From Metallyticus violacea (Eukaryota > Arthropoda > Insecta > Mantodea > Metallyticidae): a stretch of DNA of 64,000 bases. This document shows, in pieces, positions 23,151 through 35,499 of this stretch. A model generated the notes under the pieces. That model had not been told where the DNA came from, ran no database searches, and was given only the letters and a program-made list of their open reading frames with translations. Each line of letters starts with the position of its first letter. Within the stretch, counting starts at the first letter, position 1. The stretch is from contig CM060831.1 in the NCBI GenBank assembly GCA_030762175.1, positions 73,324,501 through 73,388,500 on the forward strand. The letters run 5' to 3'. Position numbers and translations under genes: made by a program.

Positions 23151-25478
23151 AGTAATTTTGCTGTGATGTGCATATAGAAAGAGATATTTAAAAGATACGA
23201 AATTCTAATATTATACAAATAACAGGTATCTTAATTTTCAAATAGATCACTTTCATTTAGTATTAATTATATGAAACTAAATTTTGACTACACAAAAATA
23301 CATTAACTTTTATGCCTACACACATTTAATTTTTACAACGAATGCAATAAACACTTTGTAGGCAAAGCTGCATAACAAAAAGTGTATCGTCTTATAAGTA
23401 TAACCGAAGCAATATATACTTAAACCACATCTCTATCTCTCGGTTTGTTTACATTTTAAAGCTATCCCAAGACTTACATTCAAAATGTGCATTGCAGGGG
23501 CAAAAAGGCCTACTAGTTCATGGTAGAATTTGCATGATTGTGCTAATCAATGATGGGAAAAAGCAAACAGCTTAACTAGCATAGGGTATGAGAGATATAG
23601 TAAACATTTAAAATATGTGTTCATACGTTTATATTTTAAAATAATACTACTGATAAAACTGAAATGTTTTTTATTTCGTATATCTCTAATTACGGATATG
23701 TAATTATGATATGGATGTTAGTAACTATTCGGGACATGTACCAAAAATTAAAATTATTGATGAAGAACGTCTTAAAGATTGCTGTAAGTTTAACTTTAAA
23801 ACTTGATTACGATCAATGTTCGTAATGGCGCTCCATTACTCACGTTGAAGTTCGTTCGTGTCTGTCAAATGTAAGTTCATTATATTTAGTAATGATATAA
23901 CATTTGCACATAACGCCACATGATGGCGTCTACTCGACAATTCTAGGTTATATTTAACAAATATAAACAAAACTAATTTAAAGTAAATACTAAGGAATTA
24001 TGTTTTAAGTTAGAAAACGGATCTTGAGTCAAATGTTATAAATTATATTGATTTATTTAATTATTGACAAATATGATATATAAACTTCTTATCAAGTATG
24101 TGCGATCGCAAGAATTTATACTATTATTTCACTCATATGATGTCATGTTAAAATCGACCAATGAAACGAAACAAACTTTTGAGTTTTGACCAATCCACAG
24201 CCAGATTACAGAGTGAAATTATCGGGAAAAAAAAAAAAAAACTCAAATCCATTTTATCACGCGACGTGCATTTGTCTTGTGGTCAGTGTTGCCAACGCTA
24301 TACCTCCACTATTAATTCCTGAGCATGCATCACTGACCACTTTTTCCACCAGGCGGTGGGGAGTTATTGATAGCAACAAGAGTATGGACAATCGACAATC
24401 ATAACGCAAAATGGAGGGCTTTTCAAATACATATTTATAACTATAATATTTTACACAGGTGTTAATATTCTGTGTGCGAATTTCAAATATATATATTACT
24501 TTTATACTTATTCTATTCATGAAATAGTCATAAACCCGAATTTTACCTTTCTCTATTGGCATCACTGCCAATCGGCACTCTTCTGTCGTAAGATGGCTTG
24601 AAAATATTAATGTCAAATATACAATTATTATTATGACTCTGTAAGCCAAGTTTAGAGGAATTATTTTTTAATGTTTATTATTTTTTTCGTGAAATAGTTC
24701 TAATAAATATCACTGGAGCGTCTGAGCTTTCAGATAAATTCATTCACTACATTCGTGAATTTATCGGCAATCTCAGACCCTCTCGAATGAGTAAAAATTA
24801 CTTTAATACAAAAACACGGGAGAAATAAAATATGCTTGGAATTAAATAGCAAACATATTTCAATATATGTAATCCTCATTTTAGTTTTATTATCTCCTTT
24901 TTAATATTGAAAAGTTTCATTATGAGCCGATCATTGTTACGTTATATTTTATAGTATGTATCATCATATATAATCTATTATATTCTATTGTATCATAAAA
25001 TTGTTATACGATTATTATAGTAAACACGTCGCAGTTCTAGCAAGTCAAGGATATTAACTGCCAAATTTATAAATTTGCGAGTTTCTGCTTTAACATATAT
25101 CACACTTCGTTGTTTACAATTTCATTACGTCAACAGCCGTTTATAGTAATATCACCCTTTAAATGCTTTTGTGCTGTACTGCAGTGTTTGTGTACCTTCA
25201 TTGAGGGCAAAAAAGAATTGCTGAAGTGAAATTTATAGAGATAAGTAGGAAACGGGGACAAAGAGCTCAGATATAAATGTACCTAAGTAATTTGTATCTT
25301 TTGAACTTCCATTATAAAAGGAAAAAAGTGTGCAAATCTTTAATTGGTAGTTTTCTAAATAGAAGTAAATTAACTTAAATAGTGAGGTTAGCTTTTTTTT
25401 TTGTACATTTGCTTCACATTAAATGTTATTTAAGTTACTATTGAAGAACAGCTTACATATAGAATACCCTTAAAAATA

Positions 25479-25527
25479 AGAAAGAAAGAAAGAAAGAAAA
25501 ATAGAAAGAAAGAAAGAAAGAAAGAAA
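25479..25527 (+). repeat. (AAAG)n microsatellite
   Basis: Tetranucleotide repeat with one short interruption (AAAAATAG) in the middle. Confidence 0.95.
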
Positions 25528-25737
25528 AATGATAATATTCTTGAAAGTATTTGTAATATTGGATAATTTACGTGGTTCCTTAAGTTCAATGATTAAAGAA
25601 GGTACAAACTTCCGAAAGGGGTATAAAAATATATGACGTGTTGTTCTGAATGAGATATTTGAACAGGCCCCTTAATAACAAGGTCATTTTTAGAAATAGT
25701 AGAAAATTTTTTCTGGGTTTCAACGGAAACATAATAG

Positions 25738-25740
<3 letters not shown>

Positions 25741-25777
<37 letters not shown>
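25741..25777 (+). repeat. (GA)n microsatellite followed by poly(G)
   Basis: About fourteen GA units, then nine G. Confidence 0.95.
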
Positions 25778-25971
25778 AGATGAAAGTCAATGACTAACAA
25801 AAATGCTTTACTTCGAGAAACCAGTTTATTTATTGATTGCCCTGTGTACAATAAGCATATATATCTGCAACCCACAGGAGGAATGTACAGTTCGACTCAT
25901 TGCATGTTTCCTTTATTTAGCCTGTAGCAGCTATGAGCAGACTACTTCGTAAAGCTATTTAAACGTTCATA

Positions 25972-26145
25972 ATGCGCTTTACGAAAGTCGAGAAAGTTCA
26001 TGTGGTCTTTATTTATGGTGAATGTCGCCAAGTTACAACAGCAATGCAATTGTATTCTGAAAGATGTCCTGGCCACGCCAAACCTTTCTCGATAAGTCCT
26101 GATGAAATTCGAGCAGCAGTAATGAATACGCAGAATCAGTTATGA
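25972..26145 (+). pseudogene. Transposase N-terminal fragment (Tc1/mariner superfamily)
   Basis: Open frame of 57 codons from an ATG: MRFTKVEKVHVVFIYGECRQ, then AMQLYSERCPGH, ending at a stop at 26143. The 'EK-x-x-M-x-x-YGECRGN-x-x-A-x-x-LY-x-x-RFP-R' pattern is the first helix-turn-helix of a common insect transposase group. The second helix-turn-helix and the DDE domain are absent. No terminal repeats are recognised around it. Confidence 0.65.
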
Positions 26146-26204
26146 CCTAAAATAATTGTTCATCATTGATTTTCACCTCGAATGACCCTCAATCATATAG
26201 TCTT

Positions 26205-26400
26205 CAAACGCATTATTAAGGTATAAACAATTAAACATATCAATCCATTTACAATAACGAAGTTGATTTTAATGCTTCTTCGACATTTTCATCTATGAAA
26301 AAAGCAACAACGTTATGTCCCACTTCAAACCAAGCAACTTTTGTCTGAAGAATTTTCTTCTATGATTAAAAATTGTCAAGTTATTCAGCTGTATCCTCTA
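26205..26400 (+). repeat. Unclassified interspersed repeat, copy B
   Basis: Partner of 13223-13425 in the same orientation, sharing ATCCATTTA, TGAAAAAAGCAACAA, TTATGTCCCA, CTGAAGAATTT and TTATTCAGCT. It starts 60 bases after the transposase fragment, so it could be the 3' part of the same element, but copy A has no such fragment next to it. Confidence 0.6.
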
Positions 26401-26811
26401 CAACGGATTTTTAGTTTTAGTTATGCTTTATACAGACTACCTAAATAAAAAATAAAATTAATAACACTTAGTACGCTTTTCAAAGGCTTCAGAGTAGAAT
26501 TAAATTAAAACCTTGAAGCTCGAACATCGGAATATGTTCTGCAGTGTATCTGGGCATGATGGAACGTTTTCCATATAGATTTGAATTTAAATTACGTTGC
26601 TTGTTCCATCCAGTGCATATCTTCCTGTTTACTTTATGCAACCCCCACACGAAATCACAGCATATATATTTATAATTTTTACAATTGAAATCTTGGAATA
26701 TATAAGGCATTAAATTTAGCTATACATTTTATTTAAAGGGCACGTTTTGAGATAGAGGATATTAACAATTGTTTTATAACCTTTTTGGAATATTATATAC
26801 TAATTAATATA

Positions 26812-27125
26812 TCGGACCACCTCCTTAGTCTAATGGTTAGCGTTGCTAACTGTTGATCGGGAGGACTGTGTTTGGTTTCAGGTACCTACTTAGGAATTTT
26901 TCTAAGTTAGGGAGATCTGCAACGGGGTCTACCTAGCTTCGTGAGGACAACTGGGAAGCTGCCTGATAGAGGGGTGGCGTTCTTCGATCACAATAGGCGA
27001 CCTGCGACCTATCGGGTGCTGGCATGCTGATCACATGCATTCCTGCAACACTGCCCTCTATCCATGAAGTCGTAAGACGGAGGTAGAGAACGCAGAGATC
27101 GCGCGGTAGGTCAAGGCTTACCTTG
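26812..27125 (+). mobile_element. tRNA-derived SINE of a fourth family
   Basis: Head: CCTTAGTCTAATGGTTAGCG is a tRNA box A; a decayed box B (TGTGTTTGGTTTCAGG) follows. The body includes CTACCTAGCTTCGTGAGGAC, AACTGGGAAGCTGCCTGATA, GTGCTGGCATGCTGATCACA and CCATGAAGTCGTAAGACGG. The GAGCTTCGTGAGGACAACTG and 'GTGCTGACCACATG' blocks are typical of a widely found arthropod SINE body. The tail is AT-rich after 27120. Confidence 0.7.
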
Positions 27126-27129
27126 CCAA

Positions 27130-28400
27130 ATAAGAAGAATTAACAGTTAATTTTTATTTCCTTAAATATTACTTCCTATGCATTTTGAAATACCTGTGAA
27201 AACCTTGCTACATTTAATTAAAAAGTTTTAATATGATTAGCAACCTAAAAGTAGAACCCAAGAGATTATTTTTATGAGAACAACTAATCTCCGTTAATTG
27301 TCATAATGTTAGAATTTGGTAGTTAAAGTTAACTACGAAGCTGTTACAACAGAGCAAGGAAATGGTTTGGATTCTTGATCTTTGCTTTAACTCCCTAATT
27401 GGGCTTAGTTCTTAACTACATAGAGCACCTTTACAGAGAGCAATTTCATTCTCAGAAGACATTTCAGCTTCTCCATAAGCTGCCAACAGAAAATTAGATC
27501 ACAAACCGAACATCCCAAACAAAAGAACGGAATGTGTGCCAAGAAATGAATATCCTGTTGGAATGTGCCAAGGCATTCATTACACAAATTGACTAGCTCT
27601 TACTTTCCATCTCCTGCTGTCCTGCATTTCTTTTTATTTTTTCTGCCCTTCTGCTTTCACCGTTGCCACATGCTTTTACTTTCCTTTCCTTCTCCCTTTC
27701 TCATAGTCTTGTTCTGGCCTGCGTTTTTTTTTTTTCTAGTTTTCTTTTTTGAAGTCGTACACAGTTGTTGGATCGGTTAAGAGTTTTAAAAATGCTTTTA
27801 TCAGAACAGCATGGATTCAGCGCAGAGCCCTCGGCATGGAGGACTACACAAATGCTTTAAACAGCATTGAGGCTGCAGAAGCGGCACAAGAACAGACTTT
27901 GTAAAAATAAAATTGTAAGCGCAGGTGTAAAACACTCTCTTAAAAATAACGTAGAAAGAGTGAACATAGCCCATGGCACTGAAACAAATTTCGACAATCC
28001 AGAAAACAATCTTAAAATTAAAGAATTCATAGGAATACATTATCAGAAACTTTGTTGATAATTTCCTAAATAACTAAGGGGTTTGAAAATATTTATGGAT
28101 TAAATTGGCCATCTTGTCCTGATTACTCACTTTTTTTCTAACCGACAATAGCATTTTATATACAGTTTTAAAACATAATACATGACATTGAAACAAATGC
28201 AGTAACCACAATAAGAGAAAACTACTTTTCAGATTAATAAAAGAGAAAAAATAAGAAAATGGAAAGATAAGAGCAGGAAAAGGTCATTTAATAAAAGTAC
28301 ATACATATACGAAGGCAGGGTTTACAACCTAAACATTTTCTAGGTATGATAAAGACAAAAACTATATTTCACTTTTCAATATAGATACCCTTTAATGCAA
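27130..28400. other. No recognisable gene
   Basis: AT-rich with a pyrimidine-rich stretch at 27600-27750; no recognised feature. Confidence 0.4.
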
Positions 28401-28424
28401 TACACTTCTCACATTTTAGAATTA

Positions 28425-29230
28425 ACATTTCAACCCAAATAGAACTCGGAAGCCTTTTCTGTAAAAAGAGTAAAAATAGCACCAGCACCCTTCACTTCTT
28501 CGTCACACTTAAACTTACTTCCTAGAAGGTCCTTCTTGAGTTTTGAGAAGAGAAAATAGTCACTGGGAGCTAGATCTGGGCTGTAGGGTGGAGGTTCCAT
28601 CTCCTTGAAGCCACATTTCCTCACAGCTTCCTTTGCAACAAGAGTTGTGTGCACAGGGCGTTATCGTGAAGAAGGCGCACACCACCACTCAGCTTTCTTC
28701 GCCTTTTCACTCTGATAGAAGCACGTAGTCTGTACAGTAGGCCAACATAGTACCCCCATTTACTGTGGTGTTCTTCTCCTTGAAATTAATGAAAAGTATT
28801 CCTTCACAGTCCCAAAATATTGTGGTCACGATCTTCTTGATTGACTGAGTGACTTTGAGCGGAGCTTGGCCAGTTTACGCCACTCCATTGATTCTCTTTT
28901 GGACAAGGGGTCATAGTAGAGGACCATAGTTTTATCTCTGTAACATTGGTTTGCAGAATTTCATTCTAGTTGTCACGACAGAGCTCCAAAAATGCCTGAC
29001 AATAGATGACTCATTGTTCCTTTTGGACTGAGGAAAGAAATCTAGGCATCCATCTTGCACTAACCTTATTCATGTTTAAATGTTAATGAATAATTCGAAG
29101 GACTCTTGTTTTAGAAAGGACCAACATTGCTGCTATCTCTGTAATTTTTAACCGCCGGTCTTCTATAAATTCTCCTTCCACAAGAGCGATGTTTTCAGCA
29201 GTGAGCACCTCCAAGGTGTATAAAGTATAA
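28425..29230 (-). pseudogene. Mariner transposase pseudogene, nearly complete
   Basis: From 29230 downwards: VLTAENIALVEGEFIEDRRL, KITEIAAMLVLSKTRVLRII (second helix-turn-helix), MNKVSARWMPRFLSS (the 'KVSARWVPR' linker), then a shifted central part, RLRASIRVKRRRKLSGGVRL, LHDNALC (second catalytic Asp, HDN), and FKEMEPPPYSPDLAPSDYFL with the third catalytic Asp of the DD34D triad. Several stops and frameshifts break it, and the first catalytic block is lost. The first helix-turn-helix is missing. The final 75 codons (28430-28654) remain open. Confidence 0.85.
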
Positions 29231-29239
29231 ACCGCCTAA

Positions 29240-30565
29240 TCGCTGTTTAATTTCATTGAACAATTGAACACAGTAGAGTGGAAGTTACAGTTACAATTAT
29301 TTACTTAACAGATAAGGTTATAACACCAGATAAGGGTTTTGTGAAGGCGACAATCCTTATCGGCGAGGCCGGAAACTTATTGACTTACCCTCGTTACATT
29401 TTTAACATCTAATGCTATAAAACTTAATGATATGGGTTGAAAGTTCGCATCTTTTTAATCACATAACACGCACACCTTGCAAAAAAATAGAAGAAATGCA
29501 GCTCACCAGCAAAGTCAAAGAATTTTGATTAAATCGCACAATAAAATGAACGTCTTTTATCATGGAACATTTTATCTATGCATTGAATAAAACGAAAGTA
29601 GAAAGTTACTTACTGAAACGTAACCCATAACTAAGATAAAAGTTTTTAAAAAAAAAAATGTCTTCTTCTGCGACAGGAAAATACAAAATTTGCAATAAGT
29701 TTCTTCTATATAGAGCGTTAATGAACTACACAGCAATAATTTCAGAGACTGAACAGGCGTCTTAAGCAAAGAGTTTGAACTTATGGTCTGCCTGTTCCAA
29801 TTTCTAAAAAAAACTGCTATGCCACTTATTAATAAAGCTACCATCACACTGACGCGAAGTAAAAGTGGAGTATCGTAATCGACTTTTAGTCTCGTAAATT
29901 ACTTTTCCTTTCTTTTACATCTTAAGTATCAGCACACTTCATAAACAAATAACATACCTTTGCGGGGCTCCAGACTTATCCATTAGAACAAGCTTTTAAA
30001 CTAAGCTACCGAACACAGTACACCAGTTGACCTGTGTTCAATGCTAATTAGTCTGGGATTTTCAATATTTTATAACACAAAAATTGTTGAAAACTTTGAG
30101 GAGCTACTGAACACCGGGATTTCCTTGCTGCAAAGCAAGTTGAAGCAAACCTCAACTCCTGGGAACTGGGGAGATGACTAGCGACATATGCGGGAAGAGC
30201 GCTGTATCTGCCAAGTAAAACATTACATACTGCACTTGTATCATCATTTTTTCAAATACTTAAGAGTCGGTTCATCTCTTTGTGTTAACAAAAGAACAAT
30301 GTTAATAATGAGCAGATTGACGTTTTCAATACATGTCTCTGACTAGCCATCTCTCCAACTCCTAGCAGTACCTGAATTTGCTTTAAAAAGACTTACGACG
30401 GGCCTGGATTTCTTTCCATTAACAGAACCGAAAGCAGATACAATGACAACTGTGTTGCTTTATAAGTTTTAAGTTATGGTGATCGTAAGTGTTGAAATAA
30501 ATGTGGCAGAGAAGAACCTGAATTTTGAAAAAGACGAGCATTCTTCGGTGTGGATACATTGATAC
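29240..30565. other. No recognisable gene
   Basis: AT-rich spacer between two mariner pseudogenes that face each other's opposite strand; no recognisable feature. Confidence 0.4.
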
Positions 30566-30569
30566 GGTA

Positions 30570-31555
30570 CGTTACAATACAAAACTGTGTTGAGGAATTT
30601 AAAAAGGAAGAACTGACATCAAAAATGATGATGGAAAACCAATTTCTGTATCCACTCCCAAAAATGTTGATGCTGTGTTTCATATTATTTTGGATGGTGG
30701 ATGAAAAACATCAGAAGCTTTGAACATCTCACATCAATGTGTCGTTAACAATATATATCATGATTTGTATGGAAAAAGCCACTGCTAAATGGATCCTAAA
30801 ATTCCAGAATCATAGACGACTCAAGAGTGAGAACTTGCAAGTGGATTTGCCATCATTTTGGTTTCTTCGAACTTTTTGGATCATATTATAGCTATGAACA
30901 ACATATAAATCCAGAGGGAACCTTGAATTCATTCGTGATATAATCCAGTGATTAAGATTATCAAAAAAATAATAATTGTAGGAAAATAAATCCTAAGGCT
31001 CAAAGTTAGGGGACTCTATAAATTATTTTTGAACCAGGTTTAACTTTAAATAAAGATTCAACGTGGATTATCGATTATATCACACATTCCTCTCATCAGA
31101 GCAATCAAGAGGATAAGAACTTTCGTATTCAGAAATCACAAGGAAGATTTTCGCGTCTTTTTGAGACAAAGAAGGAATTATGATATTATTTAGAAAAGAT
31201 TAAAACGGTTACAAGGGCGTATTGTTCTATATTGCTAAACAAAGCTTCGGGAAGAAATTTTGGAAAAATTCTTGAGGAAAACTTTCCAAATGTATGCTTG
31301 CAAGACAATGCAATTGCTCACAAATTTCTGATTGCAATGCAGAATATTAATGAAGTGGCCTTTACATGGATTTACCATTCCCCATAATCACCAGATTCAG
31401 CCCCTTAAGACTATTATCTATCTAAGAGAAAAAACGTTTATCAATTGTAGATGTGTGGTTTGCAGAGAAAGAAAAACAGTTTTAATAGGATTACAAATCC
31501 TTTATAATCGTTATGTAAAATGTATGTAGACAAAAGGTAATTTTGTTGAGTATAC
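30570..31555 (+). pseudogene. Mariner transposase pseudogene, different lineage
   Basis: In shifting plus-strand frames: FKKEELTSKM region, KPISVSTPKNVDAVF (the 'GRPS-x-x-T-x-x-NI' block), HISHQCVVNNIYHDLYGK (second helix-turn-helix), PKIPES, EICHHF-like sequence, and then an almost continuous C-terminal half: KTVTRAYCSILLNKASGRNF, CLQDNAIAHKFLIAMQNINE (second catalytic Asp in QDN) and SPDSAP-DYYL (third catalytic Asp). Stops interrupt the last block. It is not closely related to the pseudogene at 28425: the residues after the QDN/HDN box differ. Confidence 0.8.
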
Positions 31556-31559
31556 AAAC

Positions 31560-33955
31560 ACTTGTTTTGAAATACACTTTCATTTTCTATGTTAGGCTAA
31601 GCCAATGTCTTTTGACTTATTTATCATCATACGTATAAAGCTTTTGTTTTTCTTCTTGAACCTAGAACCCCTATCTGAAATTGCTTGTTCGATAACCCTC
31701 TGTAATCTATGAAATTATTACGATATGTTTAATTAACACTGGGTGTAAGAATTAAAACACATTGTTTTGAAATATTATATACAAATTCTTATTGAAACGG
31801 AATATATTCAAAAATTCTAAATATTAGTCGCAAATATTTTGTATAAAACAGTTCTATGCTTGTGGAAAAATACAGTTAAAAGTTTTCATACTTTGAGAGT
31901 ATTTTGCAATATTCTAGCCTTCATCTAATATCCCGACTTTCCCCTTACTTAATAATGAACTTTTCTACTCACTTTTATTTCATTGTGGGAACATGGCCGC
32001 GTTCTTATCTACATCGTTAAACATAAGTTAATTCAGAACATGATTACAGAGTCGATGAGAATCCATTTTATGTCAATTTCTGCTACGATGCAATTTATTG
32101 AGTGCCAAAGTTATATACGCTGTGAGGAACTGGCTGATGGATTATGCAATTAGATTTATGTACCACGATTTCTGCTGGTTACGGCCAAGGGACGGGCAAC
32201 AAGAAATGTGTTATGGTACGGCAAATTTGGAGACAATTCTCTGCATGCGCCCAGGATATGACTGGACGAGTTAATGCTCAAGCTGCCCTCTGGGCTATCG
32301 ATTATCTGAGCCAATGCTGCATGCAATAGCCTTCTCCTTCAACCAGCGCACAAATTCACGCGCTTAAAAAGAACGGAGCAAATGGTGGCACAGCATGCAA
32401 TTGAACAAAAGCCTTGCAAAACTACTGCTAATGAACATTAGCCTAGAACAATACCTATAGGACAAAGTGGATTAAAGTATAAATTCCTGGGTGGTCATAC
32501 TGTAAAGGTTCTTCCATATTATTTATAGCTATGACCCGGTAGTTAATGTTAGATTAATATTATATAATATTAACTTGAAAACTATCACATGTACTGATTT
32601 TATATTTTAAGAGCTAAACTAAAGCATAATAATGAGCAATAAAATTTACTATATCTATGGAAAAAATAAAGTTTTAGTCGTTAAAAGATCGAATACTATA
32701 ATAGCCAGAATTCTATAGAGAATTAGATTATTGAAAAAGTTAAATGTTTTCACTACATTCCTAGGAATGTTTTCTATTTTAAAAATTAGGATATTTCAAA
32801 AATGTAGTGCATTTAATTATATGAGCGGCATCTTACAGAAACCTTTAAACTATTTAAAGAAAAAAAAATAAATAAAAAATGTATAAGATTGTGGCTTCCT
32901 AAGAAACTAAATGAAGAAACTGGGGAAGAAATACATATCTTAAATTAATAGAAAATAGAATCATATGTAAAAACTGGAAGGGACATGTTGTAAGGTTAAA
33001 GCTTATAAATCAAAATGTAAGAGAAATGTTGATAGACGAAGGAAATAGCGGTCATAACATTTTTAACAAGCAATTATAAATGAGATTAGCACATGTCTCA
33101 TGGGTTTAAACCAGTAAATCCTGTTGATAATTTTAGGAACTACACTTAGGTTCCAATTAAATTAAGAGCACATGTTATTGGTATCTTTAGTTCTTTATTG
33201 TTAATCTGTTGAATATGGTATACGATTTTAGGATAAATTAGTTCAAATAAATATTAAAGAGCTGAGAGATCGCATTTAATATTATGTCTTTAACCAGATA
33301 CATGATCAAACATTGTAAACAGTTTTCTGTCGGTAAGTAGAGGGAGGAAAGATCAGGAAGTCCTAGGTTTAAACTATTGATATGTACCATTTCTTTATAT
33401 TACTATTTAACACCTAGAAAAGGTGACGGACTCATTAGTTACACAAGTATGAAATAACTAACACTTACACAAAGTCATAGATTCGTTAAATAATATAAGT
33501 AAATGTGAGGGGTGCTTCTTAAACCATAAAACAAAAGAAAACAAAACAAAAACATCTGAAGATCCATTTATATTTCCAAAACTCATTAAACGTAAATAAC
33601 ATAGTAGTTTAATAATTCACCAAAAAATGTCATGTTCACCGGGTTAATATTTGAGAACAAATGTACCAATCGATAGATAAATAGAAGGCATTGAAACGAA
33701 CAGGTTGACCAATACGAAACAAATAACTTTACCATCTTAATACTGTACAGAAATATAAGTCTATAGTTCCTATAAACATTGTTTACCATTAATTTTTGAC
33801 AGACTTAGCACAAAATTTAAATTGTTTCCGATATTTTTCAGTAGTATCTACGACTTGATTTTTTTATATTGTTAACATCTAGATCCCATTTCGTCTCTCA
33901 TTTGACACGTACATTTACTAAGAACAATGTGTGTTGCGATAGAACGGAAAATCTG
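31560..33955. other. No recognisable gene
   Basis: AT-rich. The segment 32140-32340 has a 61-codon open frame of more balanced composition, without a recognisable domain or clear splice sites. Confidence 0.4.
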
Positions 33956-34678
33956 ACACAACAATGAAAAGGAAAGTTTGAATTCCATTGCTTATCGACA
34001 TCACAATTTTGAATTGTACAAGAATAGGTGAGATTACAATTTTTCATTTTTAAAATATATTAAAAGTGCAGAGAAACAATAAATGTATAACATGAATTAA
34101 ATAATGTTATTCAAAATAAACAACGAAAGGTCAATAATAAGTTCTAACACCCGTTTCAGATTCAATATAATTTACATAATTTTGTAAATAAATGTCATAA
34201 AACAGAAAAATGCTTTAAACAATTCATGTTTAATAGCAAGAAACGATATATTTTAATACCTATGAATTCGAGCTTTATTTAAACCAATAAAACACAATAT
34301 TTTTAAAAGTTTGAATTCCCTTGCTTATCGACTTCATAATTTTGCATGAATAGGTGAGGTTATAGTTTTCTTTTTAAAAATATTTTAAAAGTGCAAAGAA
34401 ATAATAAATGTATAGCTTGGATTAAACAAAATTGTTTAACAACGAGTGGTCAATAATAAATTCTACCATCCGTTTTAGACTAAATAGAATTTACTTAATT
34501 TTCCACATTTGTTATAAAATAATAAGTACCATAAATGTTTATCAAGAAACGAAATATATTGATGTTTTAGACTTTTGTATCCCTTAAATAAATGAAATGT
34601 AATATTTTTATAGTGGGGGCAGAACCATGATAAAAATTGTGTTCATAACATCTTTTTAATATGCCTTTCGACTAACAC

Positions 34679-34946
34679 CGCCACGGGTGGCCGAGGTCGT
34701 TAAGGCACGGACTCGTCGTGAACGAATACCGCCAGGACCATCCTCCCTGACTCAGGTTTTTTCCAGGTTTTCCTCAGTCCTCATAACTGGCAATTGTCGG
34801 GGAGGTACCCTAAACTTAGGTCTGGAAAGATTCCTTCCTTAAAAATAAATCCTTCCCCAATATATCATTTCATTTCATGTATCATCAGTGTCCATCGCCT
34901 GTGGTGGCTCTTTAGCAAAAATGGGCGTTAAACACTATTCATCATA
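34679..34946 (+). mobile_element. tRNA-derived SINE (Ser/Leu-like head), copy 4, with perfect target duplication
   Basis: Starts CGCCACGGGTGGCCGAGGTC, GTTAAGGCACGGACTCGTCG and ends GGGCGTTAAACACTATTCAT. The box B region is partly deleted (the head goes straight from ACTCGTCGTGAACG to CCGCCAGGACCATCC). Flanked by an exact 13-bp duplication, TTTCGACTAACAC, at 34666-34678 and 34947-34959. It interrupts the tandem array above and is therefore younger than it. Confidence 0.9.
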
Positions 34947-35080
34947 TTTCGACTAACACTGGTTATTATGTATTTTTACTATTTTATTCCGACACAACGA
35001 TGAAATTAAAAGTTTATCAAAATCAAAAGGGAAACACTGTACAAAAATAGATGAAGCTACAATCTTATCTATTAAAAACA

Positions 35081-35224
35081 TTTAAGGGTGCAGAAAAATG
35101 ATAAATGTACAACATGGATTAAGTAAAATTGTTATTAAAAATGAACAACATATTTAAGGGTGCAGAAAAATGATAAATGTACAGCATGGATTAAGTAAAA
35201 TTGTTATTCAAAATGAACAACAAA
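35081..35224 (+). repeat. 72-bp tandem duplication inside monomer 3
   Basis: The unit starting TTTAAGGGTGCAGAAAAATG at 35081 is repeated at 35153 with two or three differences, so this is a recent local duplication within the older array. Confidence 0.9.
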
Positions 35225-35499
35225 TGGTCAATAAATTCTACTATCTGTTTTAGACTCAATTGAATTAAATAATTATCCACAATTTTTGTAAAACGGATAA
35301 ATATCTTAAATGCTTCATGTTTAATAACAAAAACGATTGTGAATCCGACCTTTATTTAAATCAATAAAATGCGACGATTTTAAGCTTTTCTATCCCTTAA
35401 CTTAATGAAAAGCGAGAGGTAAAACCATGATGCAAATTGTGTTCAAAGCATCTTTTTTGTATACTTTTCGATTAACAAGAACTTGAAGTTATTTTCACG

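Larger units (their letters stand above)
23155..25965. other. No recognised gene; microsatellites
   Basis: AT-rich. Contains (AAAG)n at 25479-25527 with one interruption and (GA)n at 25741-25769 followed by a G run. The minus-strand frame 24257-24649 (130 codons) starts with a hydrophobic stretch (YRVIIIIVYLTLIFSS) that looks like a signal peptide, but the rest is not protein-like enough to call. Confidence 0.4.
33960..35495 (+). repeat. Diverged tandem array of about three monomers
   Basis: Monomer 1 begins near 33960, monomer 2 near 34300, monomer 3 near 34990. Common blocks are AAGTTTGAATTCC, TTGCTTATCGAC, AATAGGTGAG, AAGTGCA-AGAAA-AATAAATG, ATGGATTAA-AAAATTGTTA, GGTCAATAA, TTCTA-CATCCGTTTTAGA, and, in monomers 2 and 3 only, AACCATGATAAAAATTGTGT plus TTTCGACTAACA. 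Monomer 1 lacks that last part. Monomer 2 is split by the SINE at 34679. No coding content. Confidence 0.75.

Noticed and set aside
27565..27780. 71-codon Phe/Leu-rich open frame
   Set aside because: Product of a pyrimidine-rich low-complexity stretch, no start context or domain.
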